Shown here piece by piece: positions 1 to 7,522 of a stretch of 26,695 nt of DNA. Made by a program: the position numbers and the translations under genes. The first letter of the stretch is position 1. The number at the start of each line of letters is the position of its first letter. The stretch lies in contig CAUUHU010000005.1 of assembly GCA_963545035.1 (NCBI GenBank), positions 1-26,695 of the forward strand, given 5' to 3'. Origin of the DNA: Nanogingivalis sp963545035 (GTDB lineage Bacteria; Patescibacteriota; Saccharimonadia; Saccharimonadales; Saccharimonadaceae). The notes beneath the pieces were generated by a model. The model did not search any database, had not been told where the DNA came from, and saw only the letters and a list, made by a program, of their open reading frames with translations.

Positions 1-19
1 TAGCACGGTGCCGAATTAT

Positions 20-50
20 AAAAAACTCCTCCTAACCGGTGGAGTTTTTT
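20..50. terminator. Bidirectional Rho-independent terminator
   Basis: AAAAAACTCC (20-29) can pair with GGAGTTTTTT (41-50), giving an A-rich 5' arm and a T-rich 3' arm so that it can work in both directions. It would end a plus-strand gene lying left of the window and the minus-strand gene at 92-952. Bases 1-19 hold too little to identify the upstream gene. Confidence 0.75.
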
Positions 51-91
51 CGTTAAATTTTTCTTTAGATTAAGCAGAGTAGCGTCTTAAT

Positions 92-952
92 TCATTTAAG
101 ACTGTTTTTATATTCAAATAATTCACCTAATTCAATAGGGAATATTTTTACTTTTTGGTTATATTTTCGAATTTCATTACTTAATTCATTATATTTTTCA
201 AGAGGAATTTCTATGTGGATAATATCTTTGAAAGTAATATCTTTCAAGGAACGAACTTCAGTTTCGCTAAAGATTTTTGGTAGTTTTGCAGTTTTGTTTA
301 GGTCTTTAATGCCAAGAATTACTGGAAAATTACCTCTAATATCAGAATATTTTTCAAAAGATTCCCATGTATTTTGACAAGATTTATTTACTTTCCCGCT
401 CCAAGACTTACTTGAATTTATTTTGTTCTTTTTTCTCCAGCTGAAAATATTTACGAGTGAACGTGGGGCGAATATTGTGTATGCTAAAATATACATTTTT
501 GTATAATGTCGCACAATCCAAAAAATGCTATTACCGAAACGAAAAGTTTTAGGACTTTTAAAATTATGGTTGTCTGCATAGCATCTGGCAATAATTCTTT
601 TATCAACTAAGGAGATAGATTTCATGCTGAGTTTTTTAGAGTAAATTACTAAATAGTCATCTTGATGGACTTTTAGACCAATTTTTAAAATACTTTCAAA
701 AATTGGTGTGATTTTTCCATTATAATCATATTCGAAACCACCAGTTCCATGCCAAAAATTTATGTTTCTAATACTATTTTCATACTCTCTAAGCTCACTT
801 TCACTAAAATTTGGTAAAGTATTCAAAGATTGTTTCTGAAGTTTTAAAATCATTTTTCTTTGGAATTTAGTTTTTACTGATTTTGGTAAGAAGAATATAT
901 AAATTTGTTTTGGTAATTTTCGATAGAACTCATTATTAATTCGAAAAAACAT
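92..952 (-). CDS. Unknown protein with an ADP-ribosyltransferase-like HGT motif
   Basis: I do not recognise this 286-aa protein as a whole. Around residues 66-94 it reads FWHGTGG, then about 20 residues on, ILKIGLKV. This resembles the histidine strand of the ADP-ribosyltransferase fold (PARP type: HGT/HGS followed by an I-L-x-x-G-L helix). I see no secure match to the later Tyr and Glu motifs, so enzymatic activity is not established. There is no clear signal peptide; the protein is basic, with aromatic stretches near the N-terminus. The frame can be extended to a TTG at 988, but that TTG lies inside a good -35 box (TTGCAT), and the -10 box TATAAT (960-965) ends 7 nt before the ATG at 952. 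I therefore start it at 952 as a leaderless gene. It is the only complete gene in the window that ends in TGA. It is monocistronic and ends at the terminator at 20-50. Confidence 0.6.
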   Translation of the reverse strand: MFFRINNEFYRKLPKQIYIFFLPKSVKTKFQRKMILKLQKQSLNTLPNFSESELREYENSIRNINFWHGTGGFEYDYNGKITPIFESILKIGLKVHQDDYLVIYSKKLSMKSISLVDKRIIARCYADNHNFKSPKTFRFGNSIFWIVRHYTKMYILAYTIFAPRSLVNIFSWRKKNKINSSKSWSGKVNKSCQNTWESFEKYSDIRGNFPVILGIKDLNKTAKLPKIFSETEVRSLKDITFKDIIHIEIPLEKYNELSNEIRKYNQKVKIFPIELGELFEYKNSLK

Positions 953-959
953 AATTAAC

Positions 960-988
960 ATTATACTACGAACAAAATAAGAATGCAA
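960..988 (-). promoter_or_regulatory. Sigma-70 promoter of the ART-like gene (leaderless)
   Basis: On the minus strand, TTGCAT (983-988), a 17-nt spacer and TATAAT (960-965) are followed 7 nt later by the ATG at 952. The predicted transcription start is at or next to the start codon, and no Shine-Dalgarno sequence precedes it. Confidence 0.6.
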
Positions 989-1024
989 AAAATATAATAA
1001 AATAAAAAAGCCCTTATGTAAATA

Positions 1025-1053
1025 TTGACAAAAAGCATATGTTGTGCTATAAT
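1025..1053 (+). promoter_or_regulatory. Perfect-consensus sigma-70 promoter with extended -10
   Basis: TTGACA (1025-1030), 17-nt spacer, TATAAT (1048-1053), preceded by TGC (extended -10). Both hexamers and the spacer are ideal, so the KGG gene that follows is probably one of the most strongly transcribed in the window. Confidence 0.88.
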
Positions 1054-1105
1054 AAAAACATAATCAACAAAAAAGATTAGATTTAATTAAAATAAAGGAG
1101 ATTAA

Positions 1106-1369
1106 ATGGCTGGAACTAAAGCTGGTGGCGCAAAAGCGGCTGCAACTAATAAAGCAAAATACGGTAAAGATTTTTATTCACGCATTGGACAAAAGGGTGG
1201 TAAAAATGGAACAACTGGTGGTTTTGCTGCAAACCCTGAACTTGCAAAAATTGCAGGACGAAAGGGCGGACGTATTAGTCGTCGTGGACCTGCAACTACC
1301 TCAACTTCAACTCCAATTTCAATGATTGACGAATCTGAAGAGTCAAAAATTGAAGTTCGAGTATCTTAA
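1106..1369 (+). CDS. KGG-motif (Con-10-type) stress protein
   Basis: This 87-aa, very basic, Gly/Ala/Lys-rich protein contains GQKGGKNGTTGG near residue 28 and GRKGGRISRRG near residue 51. These are the KGG motifs of the small Con-10/GsiB-type general stress proteins, usually linked to desiccation or stationary phase. The family's molecular role is poorly known and disorder is expected. The Ser/Thr-rich segment at 62-72 and the acidic tail are less usual. The start is well fixed: AAAGGAG (1094-1100) lies 5 nt before the ATG. The gene stands alone between a perfect promoter and a strong terminator, which suggests high expression. Confidence 0.85.
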   Translation: MAGTKAGGAKAAATNKAKYGKDFYSRIGQKGGKNGTTGGFAANPELAKIAGRKGGRISRRGPATTSTSTPISMIDESEESKIEVRVS

Positions 1370-1371
1370 AT

Positions 1372-1411
1372 AAAAATAAATCACGTTTTCGAAAGGGCGT
1401 GATTTATTTTT
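1372..1411. terminator. Bidirectional terminator
   Basis: AAAAATAAATCACG (1372-1385) pairs over 14 bp with CGTGATTTATTTTT (1398-1411). It lies between the convergent KGG and metallopeptidase genes and can serve both. Confidence 0.88.
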
Positions 1412-1856
1412 TTGTTCTGCGTAAGTTTTTAAATCTAGAGTCGTTAACTTGCCAAACGGTGCCACAGGCGGGGCATTTATAGTTTAAATCTGTTTGCTGA
1501 AAGCCGTTTATTTGACAATTTGGACACAAGCTTCTTTTATGGAGCCAATCTCGGTAAGTATCGAGTTTTTCTTCGATAAAATTTGAGTCAAAACAAATTC
1601 CGTATTGAGTTGCAAGCGAGTTTTTTGCGAATTCCCAGGCTTCGGATTCCATTTTTAAGAGCTCGATATCAAGAAGGTAATTTTCGTGACCAAGGAGTGC
1701 GTGTGATAATTCGTGTAAAATTAACAGATGAAAATGTGAAGAATCTAAAACAAAAAAAATAGTATTTTCTTGCTTTGACCAACGAAAATCATCACTTTCT
1801 TTAAAAGTGAATTGCGGAAAATCTTTGCGTAAAGTTTTAACAAAATCTAGATTCAT
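1404..1856 (-). CDS. ImmA/IrrE-like zinc metallopeptidase with C-terminal zinc ribbon
   Basis: The 150-aa protein has HELSH at residues 48-52, followed by HE at 57-58 and E-S-E-A-W-E-F-A at 70-77. This is the arrangement of ImmA/IrrE-type gluzincins (HExxH plus a downstream Glu). The C-terminal part carries two CxxC pairs (C111/C114 and C128/C131) that should form a zinc ribbon. Relatives cleave repressors or act in stress and mobile-element control; the target here is unknown. The ATG is separated by a single base from the stop of the upstream ROK kinase gene, so the two are co-transcribed and probably translationally coupled. Convergent with the KGG gene, sharing its terminator. Confidence 0.75.
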   Translation of the reverse strand: MNLDFVKTLRKDFPQFTFKESDDFRWSKQENTIFFVLDSSHFHLLILHELSHALLGHENYLLDIELLKMESEAWEFAKNSLATQYGICFDSNFIEEKLDTYRDWLHKRSLCPNCQINGFQQTDLNYKCPACGTVWQVNDSRFKNLRRTKK

Positions 1857-1857
1857 A

Positions 1858-2682
1858 CTAAAAGTTTAGAGCCTTTTTTGCGAATTCAAAACAGCCATAA
1901 ATTACGGCCTCTCGAGGCTTTTCGGCTTTAACGATTTTAGGGCAAACGATTCCGCTTGGTAGATTTTCGGCTAGAATTTGCTTTAAAAACAGATCGAATT
2001 TTTCAAAATTTTCACCCAAGCTACCACCAACCACAATCACCTCAGGCTGAATTACTGGAATAACCACCAAAAAACCACGCGAAACTCTATCGGCGATATG
2101 TTTCCAGTGTCGCGGATTAGTTATATCTTTAGCGTATTTTCCATAAACATTGAAAATTGCCCGTGCGCTCGCAAAGTCTTCCCATTCTCGAATCCGACCA
2201 TCAAATTCAATTGGAATTCGACCAATTTCGCTATTTTTTAAGCCGTGATTGATTTTCCCATCTGTAATTATGCCCGAACCAATGCCAGTTGAAAGTGTTA
2301 CATAAAGAACATTTTGGGCTTTATTTTTGAATTTTTTACTTTCAAAAAGACCCGCAAGATTGGCATCATTTTCAACTAGAATCTTAGATTCCGGAAAGAT
2401 TTTCGAAAGTTTATCTTTAATCTTAAAATTTGTCCAACCTAAATTTTTTGCCCATGCGATAGTTTCGTTTTGAATAATTCCTGGTTCGGCACAAGAAATT
2501 GCCTCAATTTGGTTGTTTTTTAACTCTTTCGAAAATTCTTTTTTGATAATTTTCTCGATAATTTCAAGGTATTTTGATTTTGATTTTGGCGTTTCAAATT
2601 CGAAAGATTTTAAAACCTTTCCTTCTTTCGAAAATCCCGCTAATAAAGTTTTTGTTCCACCCGTATCTATCGCAATAATCAT
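1858..2682 (-). CDS. ROK-family sugar kinase / regulator, zinc site missing
   Basis: A 274-aa ASKHA-fold protein. The phosphate-1 motif is DTGGTKT (6-12), the catalytic-base region is ENDANLAG (104-111, D106), and the phosphate-2 motif is TLSTGIGSGII (129-139). This is the layout of ROK sugar kinases, typically glucokinase or N-acetylmannosamine kinase. The usual ROK zinc site is absent: the expected GH histidine reads GR (154-155), and the CxCGxxGC motif is replaced by a cysteine-free stretch before EDFASARAI (168-176). The substrate cannot be read from sequence. There is no DNA-binding domain, so it is a kinase-type rather than a repressor-type ROK protein. First gene of a two-gene operon with the metallopeptidase. 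Confidence 0.82.
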   Translation of the reverse strand: MIIAIDTGGTKTLLAGFSKEGKVLKSFEFETPKSKSKYLEIIEKIIKKEFSKELKNNQIEAISCAEPGIIQNETIAWAKNLGWTNFKIKDKLSKIFPESKILVENDANLAGLFESKKFKNKAQNVLYVTLSTGIGSGIITDGKINHGLKNSEIGRIPIEFDGRIREWEDFASARAIFNVYGKYAKDITNPRHWKHIADRVSRGFLVVIPVIQPEVIVVGGSLGENFEKFDLFLKQILAENLPSGIVCPKIVKAEKPREAVIYGCFEFAKKALNF

Positions 2683-2688
2683 AATTCT

Positions 2689-2717
2689 ATTTTACGATGA
2701 AAAAGTTAAAAATTCAA
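2689..2717 (-). promoter_or_regulatory. Promoter of the ROK operon (leaderless)
   Basis: On the minus strand TTGAAT (2712-2717), a 17-nt spacer and TAAAAT (2689-2694) are followed exactly 6 nt later by the ATG at 2682. No Shine-Dalgarno is present, so transcription is predicted to start on the start codon. Confidence 0.6.
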
Positions 2718-2778
2718 CCTTCGAAAAAATCTTAAAACTAACAAAGAAGGTAAAGCCCAGCTAGAAGACGTTATTGAT

Positions 2779-2982
2779 ATGAACGATAAGGATGAAGATT
2801 TCAATCCATATAAAGGTCTTACTATTGGTCAACCAACTGATAAGGGGAATACCCCTGTGGCGTTAACAGTTTTTAATAGAGGAAACAGGGTTGTCACAGA
2901 TTCACACGATAATACGGATTATCTTGAATTTAGAAAAGGTTTGAGTCGGCAAATTATGGATTACTACGAAAATATGGAATAG
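2779..2982 (+). CDS. Small hypothetical protein, 67 aa
   Basis: I do not recognise this acidic, hydrophilic 67-aa protein (starts MNDKDEDFNPYKGL). It has no membrane segment or Cys motif. The frame stays open back to 2710 and the extra residues look protein-like, but there is no ATG, GTG or TTG upstream. The Shine-Dalgarno is weak (AGAAGA at 2763-2768). It may be a genuine small gene or the 3' end of a gene that lost its start. A strong terminator immediately after it favours a transcribed gene. Confidence 0.5.
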   Translation: MNDKDEDFNPYKGLTIGQPTDKGNTPVALTVFNRGNRVVTDSHDNTDYLEFRKGLSRQIMDYYENME

Positions 2983-2992
2983 GCTATATATC

Positions 2993-3026
2993 AAAAAATA
3001 ACCTTCAAAAACGAGGGTTATTTTTT
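2993..3026 (+). terminator. Rho-independent terminator
   Basis: AAAAAATAACC (2993-3003) pairs with GGTTATTTTTT (3016-3026). The stem extends inward through TTC/GAG to a 6-nt loop. It separates the small ORF from rpsA. Confidence 0.85.
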
Positions 3027-3037
3027 AGTTTTAATGC

Positions 3038-3066
3038 TTGAAAAAACTTTAAAAATCTGTTAAAAT
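3038..3066 (+). promoter_or_regulatory. rpsA promoter, extended -10
   Basis: TTGAAA (3038-3043), 17-nt spacer, TAAAAT (3061-3066), preceded by TGT as an extended -10. It gives a leader of about 70 nt ahead of rpsA. Confidence 0.75.
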
Positions 3067-3141
3067 GGTAGCAATCTATTGGGCAGGTTAATTTTAGCTA
3101 TGTTCAAAGAAATACAATTAAGGAAGGAGTCTTAAAGACTA

Positions 3142-4209
3142 ATGGCTGAAGCCAAAAAACTAACTATGGACGAATTGTTGGCGTCTGCTCCAGAGAGCGT
3201 AAACCAACTAAACCAAGGCGAAACTGTTGAAGGTAAAATTCTTTCAGTTCGCAAGCACGAAATCTTGATTGACTTGGGTGCTAAAGGTGTTGGATTTGTT
3301 CCTCGCCGAGAAGCTGGTCATTCAAAAAACCTTGTTGAAGGTGAAACAGTAACAGCAAGCGTTGTTGACACAGAAATGGACAACGGAATGTCGCTACTTT
3401 CTCTTCGAAAAGCTGCGAAAGATCGTGGTTGGGAAGAAATTATTGCGAAAATGGAAAACGGTGAAACTATTGAAATCGTTCCATTTGATGCTAACCGAGG
3501 TGGTTTGCTTGTTGAATATGAAGGAATCCGCGGATTCTTGCCTGTATCACAACTTTCAGCAGAACACTACCCACGAGTTGGTGCGAGTGACAAAGATGAG
3601 ATTTTGAGCCGATTGAATGTTCTTATCGACAAACCAATCAGTGTTCGAATTCTTGACGCAGATCGCAAAACTAATAAGCTAATCTTTAGCGAAAAAGAAG
3701 CTATCAAAGATGGTTTGAATGAACGATTTGATAGCCTAAAAATTGGCGACGTAGTTGAAGGTGTTGCTACCGGTGTTGTTGATTTTGGTGTTTTTGTAAA
3801 CATTGAAGGAATTGAAGGTTTGGTACACATTTCTGAAATTTCTTGGGAACGCGTAAATAATCCAAAAGATTACGTTAAAGTTGGTGACACTATCAAAGCT
3901 AAAATTATCGCTATTGATAAAGATCGCTTAAGCCTTTCAATGAAGCAACTAACTGAAGACCCATGGCTTTCAGAAGTTGAGCAATTCAAAAAAGGTTCGA
4001 AAGTTGAAGGAACTGTAACTCGAATTACACCTTTCGGCGCTTTCGTAAAAATTAGCCCAGCGATTGAAGCGCTTGTTCACGTTTCAGAACTTGGTAAAGG
4101 CAACGATGTTAACCCAGAAAATATCTTTACTCTAAACGAGCGAAAAGAATTTGTAGTTATTGACATCGACAAAGAAAATCGAAAAATTTCTCTTAGCCTT
4201 GTAAAATAA
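3142..4209 (+). CDS. rpsA: 30S ribosomal protein S1
   Basis: A 355-aa protein with four S1 RNA-binding domains in series, at roughly residues 24-90, 105-178, 198-268 and 284-354. The last two are the most canonical (GVVDFGVFVNIEGIEGLVHISEI and the TPFGAFVKI region). E. coli S1 has six domains; four is usual for Gram-positive and CPR homologues. S1 binds mRNA on the 30S platform and helps recruit structured or poorly Shine-Dalgarno-led messages, which matters here because several neighbours seem to lack leaders. The ATG follows AGGAAGGAG (3121-3129) by 12 nt. infB follows 92 nt downstream with no terminator between them. Confidence 0.95.
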   Translation: MAEAKKLTMDELLASAPESVNQLNQGETVEGKILSVRKHEILIDLGAKGVGFVPRREAGHSKNLVEGETVTASVVDTEMDNGMSLLSLRKAAKDRGWEEIIAKMENGETIEIVPFDANRGGLLVEYEGIRGFLPVSQLSAEHYPRVGASDKDEILSRLNVLIDKPISVRILDADRKTNKLIFSEKEAIKDGLNERFDSLKIGDVVEGVATGVVDFGVFVNIEGIEGLVHISEISWERVNNPKDYVKVGDTIKAKIIAIDKDRLSLSMKQLTEDPWLSEVEQFKKGSKVEGTVTRITPFGAFVKISPAIEALVHVSELGKGNDVNPENIFTLNERKEFVVIDIDKENRKISLSLVK

Positions 4210-4210
4210 T

Positions 4211-4275
4211 TTAAGCATTCTTGCGTTGAACAGTCGGAAATCGGTTTCGAAATCGGTTTCCGAACTTCAGCTTAA
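4211..4275 (+). promoter_or_regulatory. Intercistronic hairpin between rpsA and infB
   Basis: TCGGAAA (4234-4240) pairs with TTTCCGA (4257-4263). GTTGAA (4225-4230) pairs with TTCAGC (4266-4271, one G-U). As an alternative outer clamp, TTAAGC (4211-4216) is complementary to GCTTAA (4270-4275). ATCGGTTTC is repeated at 4240-4248 and 4252-4260. No T-tract follows, so this is not a standard terminator. It could be an RNA-processing site or a leader structure of infB. Confidence 0.5.
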
Positions 4276-4301
4276 GAAAATAAAAAACCAAAGGAGGTTG
4301 T

Positions 4302-6089
4302 ATGAGTCAGAAGAAAATTGTAAATATCACAGATTCGATTACTGTTGATGAGTTAGCTGGAGCCTTAAATCTTTCTGTCACAACTTTAATTGGTGAACTT
4401 TTTAAAAACGGAATTGTTGCAACAATTAATCAGCGAATCGATTTTGAAACAGCGGTAATTGTTGTTGAAGAACTTGGGCTAAAAGATGTTGAGCTTAAAA
4501 AGAAAGCTAAAGCAGATGAGGTAACTTCTCGCCTAAATAAATTACATGAAGTATCGGAGAATGCGAAACCTCGCCCACCAATTGTTGCAGTTATGGGTCA
4601 CGTTGACCACGGAAAAACAACGTTGCTTGATACAATTCTTGGAACGAAAACAGTTTCAGGTGAAGCTGGTGGAATCACTCAGCATATTTCAGCCTATCAA
4701 ACTGAAAGAAAAGGCCGAAAAATTACACTTCTCGATACACCGGGTCATGAAGCTTTTGCGGCTCTTCGTCAACACGGAGCAACCCTAACAGATGTTGTCA
4801 TTATCGTTGTTGCGGCCGATGATGGAGTTAAACCTCAGACTGTTGAAGCGATTCGTTTTGCGCAAAATGCCAATGCGAAAATTGTTGTTGCGATTAACAA
4901 AATGGATAAAGACACTGCAAATAAAGATCGTGTCATGGCTGAACTTTCAGAACGCGGTTTGATGCCAGAAGAATGGGGTGGTGATGTAACAATGGTGCCA
5001 ATTTCTGCCAAAACTGGTGAGGGAATTGATAATCTCCTTGATATGGTGATTTTAACAGCCGACCTAGAAGAGTTGCGCGCCGATGTGGATATTCCTGCTG
5101 AAGGTTTGGTTATCGAATCGCACATGGAAGTTGGAAAAGGCTCTGTTGTTTCGCTTCTTGTTGAGCAGGGTGATCTAAAACAAGGCGGATTCTTGGTGGC
5201 TGGAACAACTTATGCGAAAGTTCGAACACTTCAAGATTACAAAGGCGATGCGCTCAAAATTGCTGGCCCTTCAACGCCCGCAACAGTAACAGGTTTTAAA
5301 GAATTACCACAATTCGGTGATGTGTTTAAAGTTGTAAAAAGCGAAAAAATCGCGCGACATCTTGCGCAAAAAGCTAAAATCGAAGCTGCCCAGAATGCGG
5401 CAACGGCTAATGTTACAGGTGCGGATTTGCTAAAAATGATGAACCAAAAACATGATGCAGAAGACTTTAACATTGTAATTAAAGCCGATGTTCAGGGTTC
5501 GCTAACATCTGTTTCGGATAGCCTTAGGTTGATTGAAACTGGTGGTGAAGTTAACTTAAATATCATCAGTAGTGGGATTGGTAATATTACCGAAAACGAT
5601 ATCCATTTGGCAGCCGCCGGCGAAAAAACAATTATTTACGGCTTTAATGTTGAACTTTCACCGGCGATCAAAAAAATTGCGACACGCGATCGTGTTGAGG
5701 TTCGAATCTATAAAGTTATTTATGAACTCCTTGATGACGCGCGCGCAGAAATGGAAAAACTCCTTGCGCCAGAAGTTGTTGAAACCGAAGTTGGTGCGCT
5801 TGATGTGAAAGGTGTTTTCCGTACAATGAAGGAAGAAATCATTGCTGGTGGAGAAGTAAAATCCGGTCGTGTTTATGCTGGTTTGCTTGCTCGCGTAATT
5901 CGAAAGAAAGAGCAAATCGCCGAGGTTGAAGTTTCGCACGTTCAACGTCAACAACAAGAGGCAAAAGATGTTATTGAAGGTGAAATGTGCGGACTCTCAC
6001 TCAAAACTAAGAAGAAAATTCAGCTTGAAGTTGGCGACAAACTTGAATTCTTTACACGTGAAGTTGTTGCTCGCAAGCTAAAGGGTTAA
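4302..6089 (+). CDS. infB: Translation initiation factor IF-2
   Basis: A 595-aa translational GTPase that brings initiator fMet-tRNA to the 30S subunit. GTPase motifs: G1 GHVDHGKT (99-106), G3 DTPGH (145-149), G4 NKMD (199-202), G5 SAK (235-237). Before the G domain is a single IF2_N-like domain (about 1-60) and a short linker, far shorter than in E. coli IF-2 (890 aa); such trimming is usual in reduced genomes. Domains II, III and IV follow, ending in the beta-barrel that binds fMet-tRNA. The Shine-Dalgarno AAGGAGG (4291-4297) lies 4 nt before the ATG. Probably co-transcribed with rpsA. def and fmt, which act on the same formyl-methionine, lie a little downstream on the other strand. Confidence 0.97.
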   Translation: MSQKKIVNITDSITVDELAGALNLSVTTLIGELFKNGIVATINQRIDFETAVIVVEELGLKDVELKKKAKADEVTSRLNKLHEVSENAKPRPPIVAVMGHVDHGKTTLLDTILGTKTVSGEAGGITQHISAYQTERKGRKITLLDTPGHEAFAALRQHGATLTDVVIIVVAADDGVKPQTVEAIRFAQNANAKIVVAINKMDKDTANKDRVMAELSERGLMPEEWGGDVTMVPISAKTGEGIDNLLDMVILTADLEELRADVDIPAEGLVIESHMEVGKGSVVSLLVEQGDLKQGGFLVAGTTYAKVRTLQDYKGDALKIAGPSTPATVTGFKELPQFGDVFKVVKSEKIARHLAQKAKIEAAQNAATANVTGADLLKMMNQKHDAEDFNIVIKADVQGSLTSVSDSLRLIETGGEVNLNIISSGIGNITENDIHLAAAGEKTIIYGFNVELSPAIKKIATRDRVEVRIYKVIYELLDDARAEMEKLLAPEVVETEVGALDVKGVFRTMKEEIIAGGEVKSGRVYAGLLARVIRKKEQIAEVEVSHVQRQQQEAKDVIEGEMCGLSLKTKKKIQLEVGDKLEFFTREVVARKLKG

Positions 6090-6097
6090 TCTCTAAA

Positions 6098-6128
6098 ATA
6101 AAAGGCGGTAATTTTACCGTTTTTTATT
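6098..6128 (+). terminator. Terminator of the rpsA-infB unit
   Basis: CGGTA (6106-6110) and TACCG (6115-6119) form a short GC stem flanked by an A-rich 5' arm and a T-rich tail. Confidence 0.7.
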
Positions 6129-6134
6129 TAATTA

Positions 6135-6163
6135 TTGAAAAAATATTACGCTTGTGCTAAAAT
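6135..6163 (+). promoter_or_regulatory. Promoter of the DUF5663-like gene, extended -10
   Basis: TTGAAA (6135-6140), 17-nt spacer, TAAAAT (6158-6163), preceded by TTGTGC. The block TTGTGCTAAAAT matches the promoters of the KGG and adk genes at 11 of 12 bases. Confidence 0.8.
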
Positions 6164-6189
6164 ATAAATAATTAAGTAAAGGAAAGAGA

Positions 6190-6603
6190 ATGTTTCAATT
6201 AGACGATAAATTTTTTGAAGGAATTGGCATTGAACGAATGTCACCAGAAGAAGCAGCAGTGTTTAAACAGCACGTTCAAGAAGAACTCGAAGCTCGAATC
6301 GGTGAACGGATTATGGATGGTTTTTCAAGTGAAAAACTTGAAGAATTCGAACAGATTATGGATGATGCTCCAGGCTTTGTTGACAATTGGCTAAGACTAA
6401 ACGTTCCAGACTTTCGAAACGATAAAGCTTTTGCAGCGTTAGTTCAAAACAACAACGGTCAAGAGACTCGTCAAGTTATATCTGAATTTGCCTCATTGAA
6501 GTGGCTTGAAATCAATCGTCCAGATTTCAATCAAATCAGTATGCTGGTAATTAAAGAGATGCAAGACGAACTTAGAGCAAATATTGATAAAATTTTTAGC
6601 TAA
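6190..6603 (+). CDS. DUF5663-like hypothetical protein
   Basis: A 137-aa acidic, all-helical-looking protein with no Cys and no membrane segment. Residues 25-60 (EEELEARIGERIMDGF, then EKLEEFEQIM) resemble the DUF5663 family found mainly in CPR bacteria. Two related W-L-x-x-x-x-P-D-F segments occur (NWLRLNVPDF near 66-75 and KWLEINRPDF near 104-113), so the C-terminal half appears to be an internal repeat. Function is unknown. The Shine-Dalgarno AGGAAAGAG lies just before the ATG. Monocistronic, with its own promoter and terminator. Confidence 0.7.
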   Translation: MFQLDDKFFEGIGIERMSPEEAAVFKQHVQEELEARIGERIMDGFSSEKLEEFEQIMDDAPGFVDNWLRLNVPDFRNDKAFAALVQNNNGQETRQVISEFASLKWLEINRPDFNQISMLVIKEMQDELRANIDKIFS

Positions 6604-6606
6604 AAT

Positions 6607-6636
6607 ATAAAACCGCGCAGAAAGGCGCGGTTTTAT
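6607..6636. terminator. Bidirectional GC-rich terminator
   Basis: ATAAAACCGCGC (6607-6618) pairs with GCGCGGTTTTAT (6625-6636), loop of 6 nt. It serves the DUF5663-like gene on the plus strand and fmt on the minus strand. Confidence 0.9.
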
Positions 6637-7520
6637 TTTAGATAGCCGTTCTCAAAGCTTTCGGCGGTAGTTTCTTTACCGTTTGGTGTAATTAGCCTTT
6701 TGATCTTTAAAAACGTTCCTTCGGCAAATTTTAGCGTTAAGGGAGAATTTTCAGGGTTAGAACTAACCACTTTTGCGCTTTTAATAATTATTAAATGTTC
6801 ACCGAGTTTAATTTTACTTTTTGGAAAAATTTCGAAAGCGCGAATTTGCTGCTCGGCTTGTTCTGCGGTTTGTTTATCTTGAGAAAGAAGAGCATCGCTT
6901 TTTTTAAGAAGTTGGCAATATTCAGCTTGCGAATTATCCTGTTTCTGCCCTTTGATTTCGCCAGAGATAATTTTTGGTAAATCTCGCACAAGCATTTCGG
7001 CACCAATTTCACCACAAGTTTTATAAAGGCCGCTTGCGGTTTCGGTTTTCGAAAGCATAATTTCTTTTTGCGAATAAACATCGCCCGCATCCATTTCTTT
7101 CGAAAGTTTCATCAGTGAAACACCGGTTTTTTCATCACCGTTTAGAATTGCGCTTTCAATTGGGCTTGGCCCGCGATATTTAGGCAAAAGTGAAGGGTGA
7201 ACATTTACGATTGCCGGAGTGAATAAATCGATGATTTCTTGCGGAATAATTCGACCAAAAGAAACCAAGACTCCCGCAGGCTTTTCGAAAGTTTTTACGA
7301 AATCAACAATTTCACTCATTTTTTGCGGTTGAAGCACTGGAATGTTGAACTTTTCACCAATTTGCTTCACTTTTGGCGCTTGAAGCTTTTGTCCGCGACC
7401 TTTTCGAGAATCTGGTTTGGTGATAATTCCAGCAATTTCGAAACCTTCATCAATAAGTTTTTGGAGTGAAACGGCCGAAAAATCTTCCGTTCCGAAAAAG
7501 ATTATTGGAGTTTTTTTCAA
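6633..7520 (-). CDS. fmt: Methionyl-tRNA formyltransferase
   Basis: Transfers formyl from 10-formyl-tetrahydrofolate to Met-tRNA for initiation by IF-2. I choose the TTG at 7520 (295 aa): the protein then begins MKKTPIIFFGT, a Shine-Dalgarno GGGAGG (7531-7536) sits 10 nt upstream, and the catalytic residues become N106, H108 and D144, the numbering of E. coli Fmt. An in-frame ATG at 7538 would add 6 residues and overlap def. Motifs: the formyltransferase signature SLLPKYRGPSPI (110-121) and the D144 region KLSKEMDAGDV. The C-terminal OB-like domain (about 205-295) is present. The stop of def lies 2 nt upstream of the TTG, so the two are a coupled operon. Confidence 0.95.
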   Translation of the reverse strand: MKKTPIIFFGTEDFSAVSLQKLIDEGFEIAGIITKPDSRKGRGQKLQAPKVKQIGEKFNIPVLQPQKMSEIVDFVKTFEKPAGVLVSFGRIIPQEIIDLFTPAIVNVHPSLLPKYRGPSPIESAILNGDEKTGVSLMKLSKEMDAGDVYSQKEIMLSKTETASGLYKTCGEIGAEMLVRDLPKIISGEIKGQKQDNSQAEYCQLLKKSDALLSQDKQTAEQAEQQIRAFEIFPKSKIKLGEHLIIIKSAKVVSSNPENSPLTLKFAEGTFLKIKRLITPNGKETTAESFENGYLK

Positions 7521-7522
7521 GA

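Noticed and set aside
953..988. N-terminal extension of the ART-like protein from a TTG at 988
   Set aside because: The TTG is part of a -35 box (TTGCAT) spaced 17 nt from TATAAT, so this stretch is promoter; the first ATG after the -10 is at 952.
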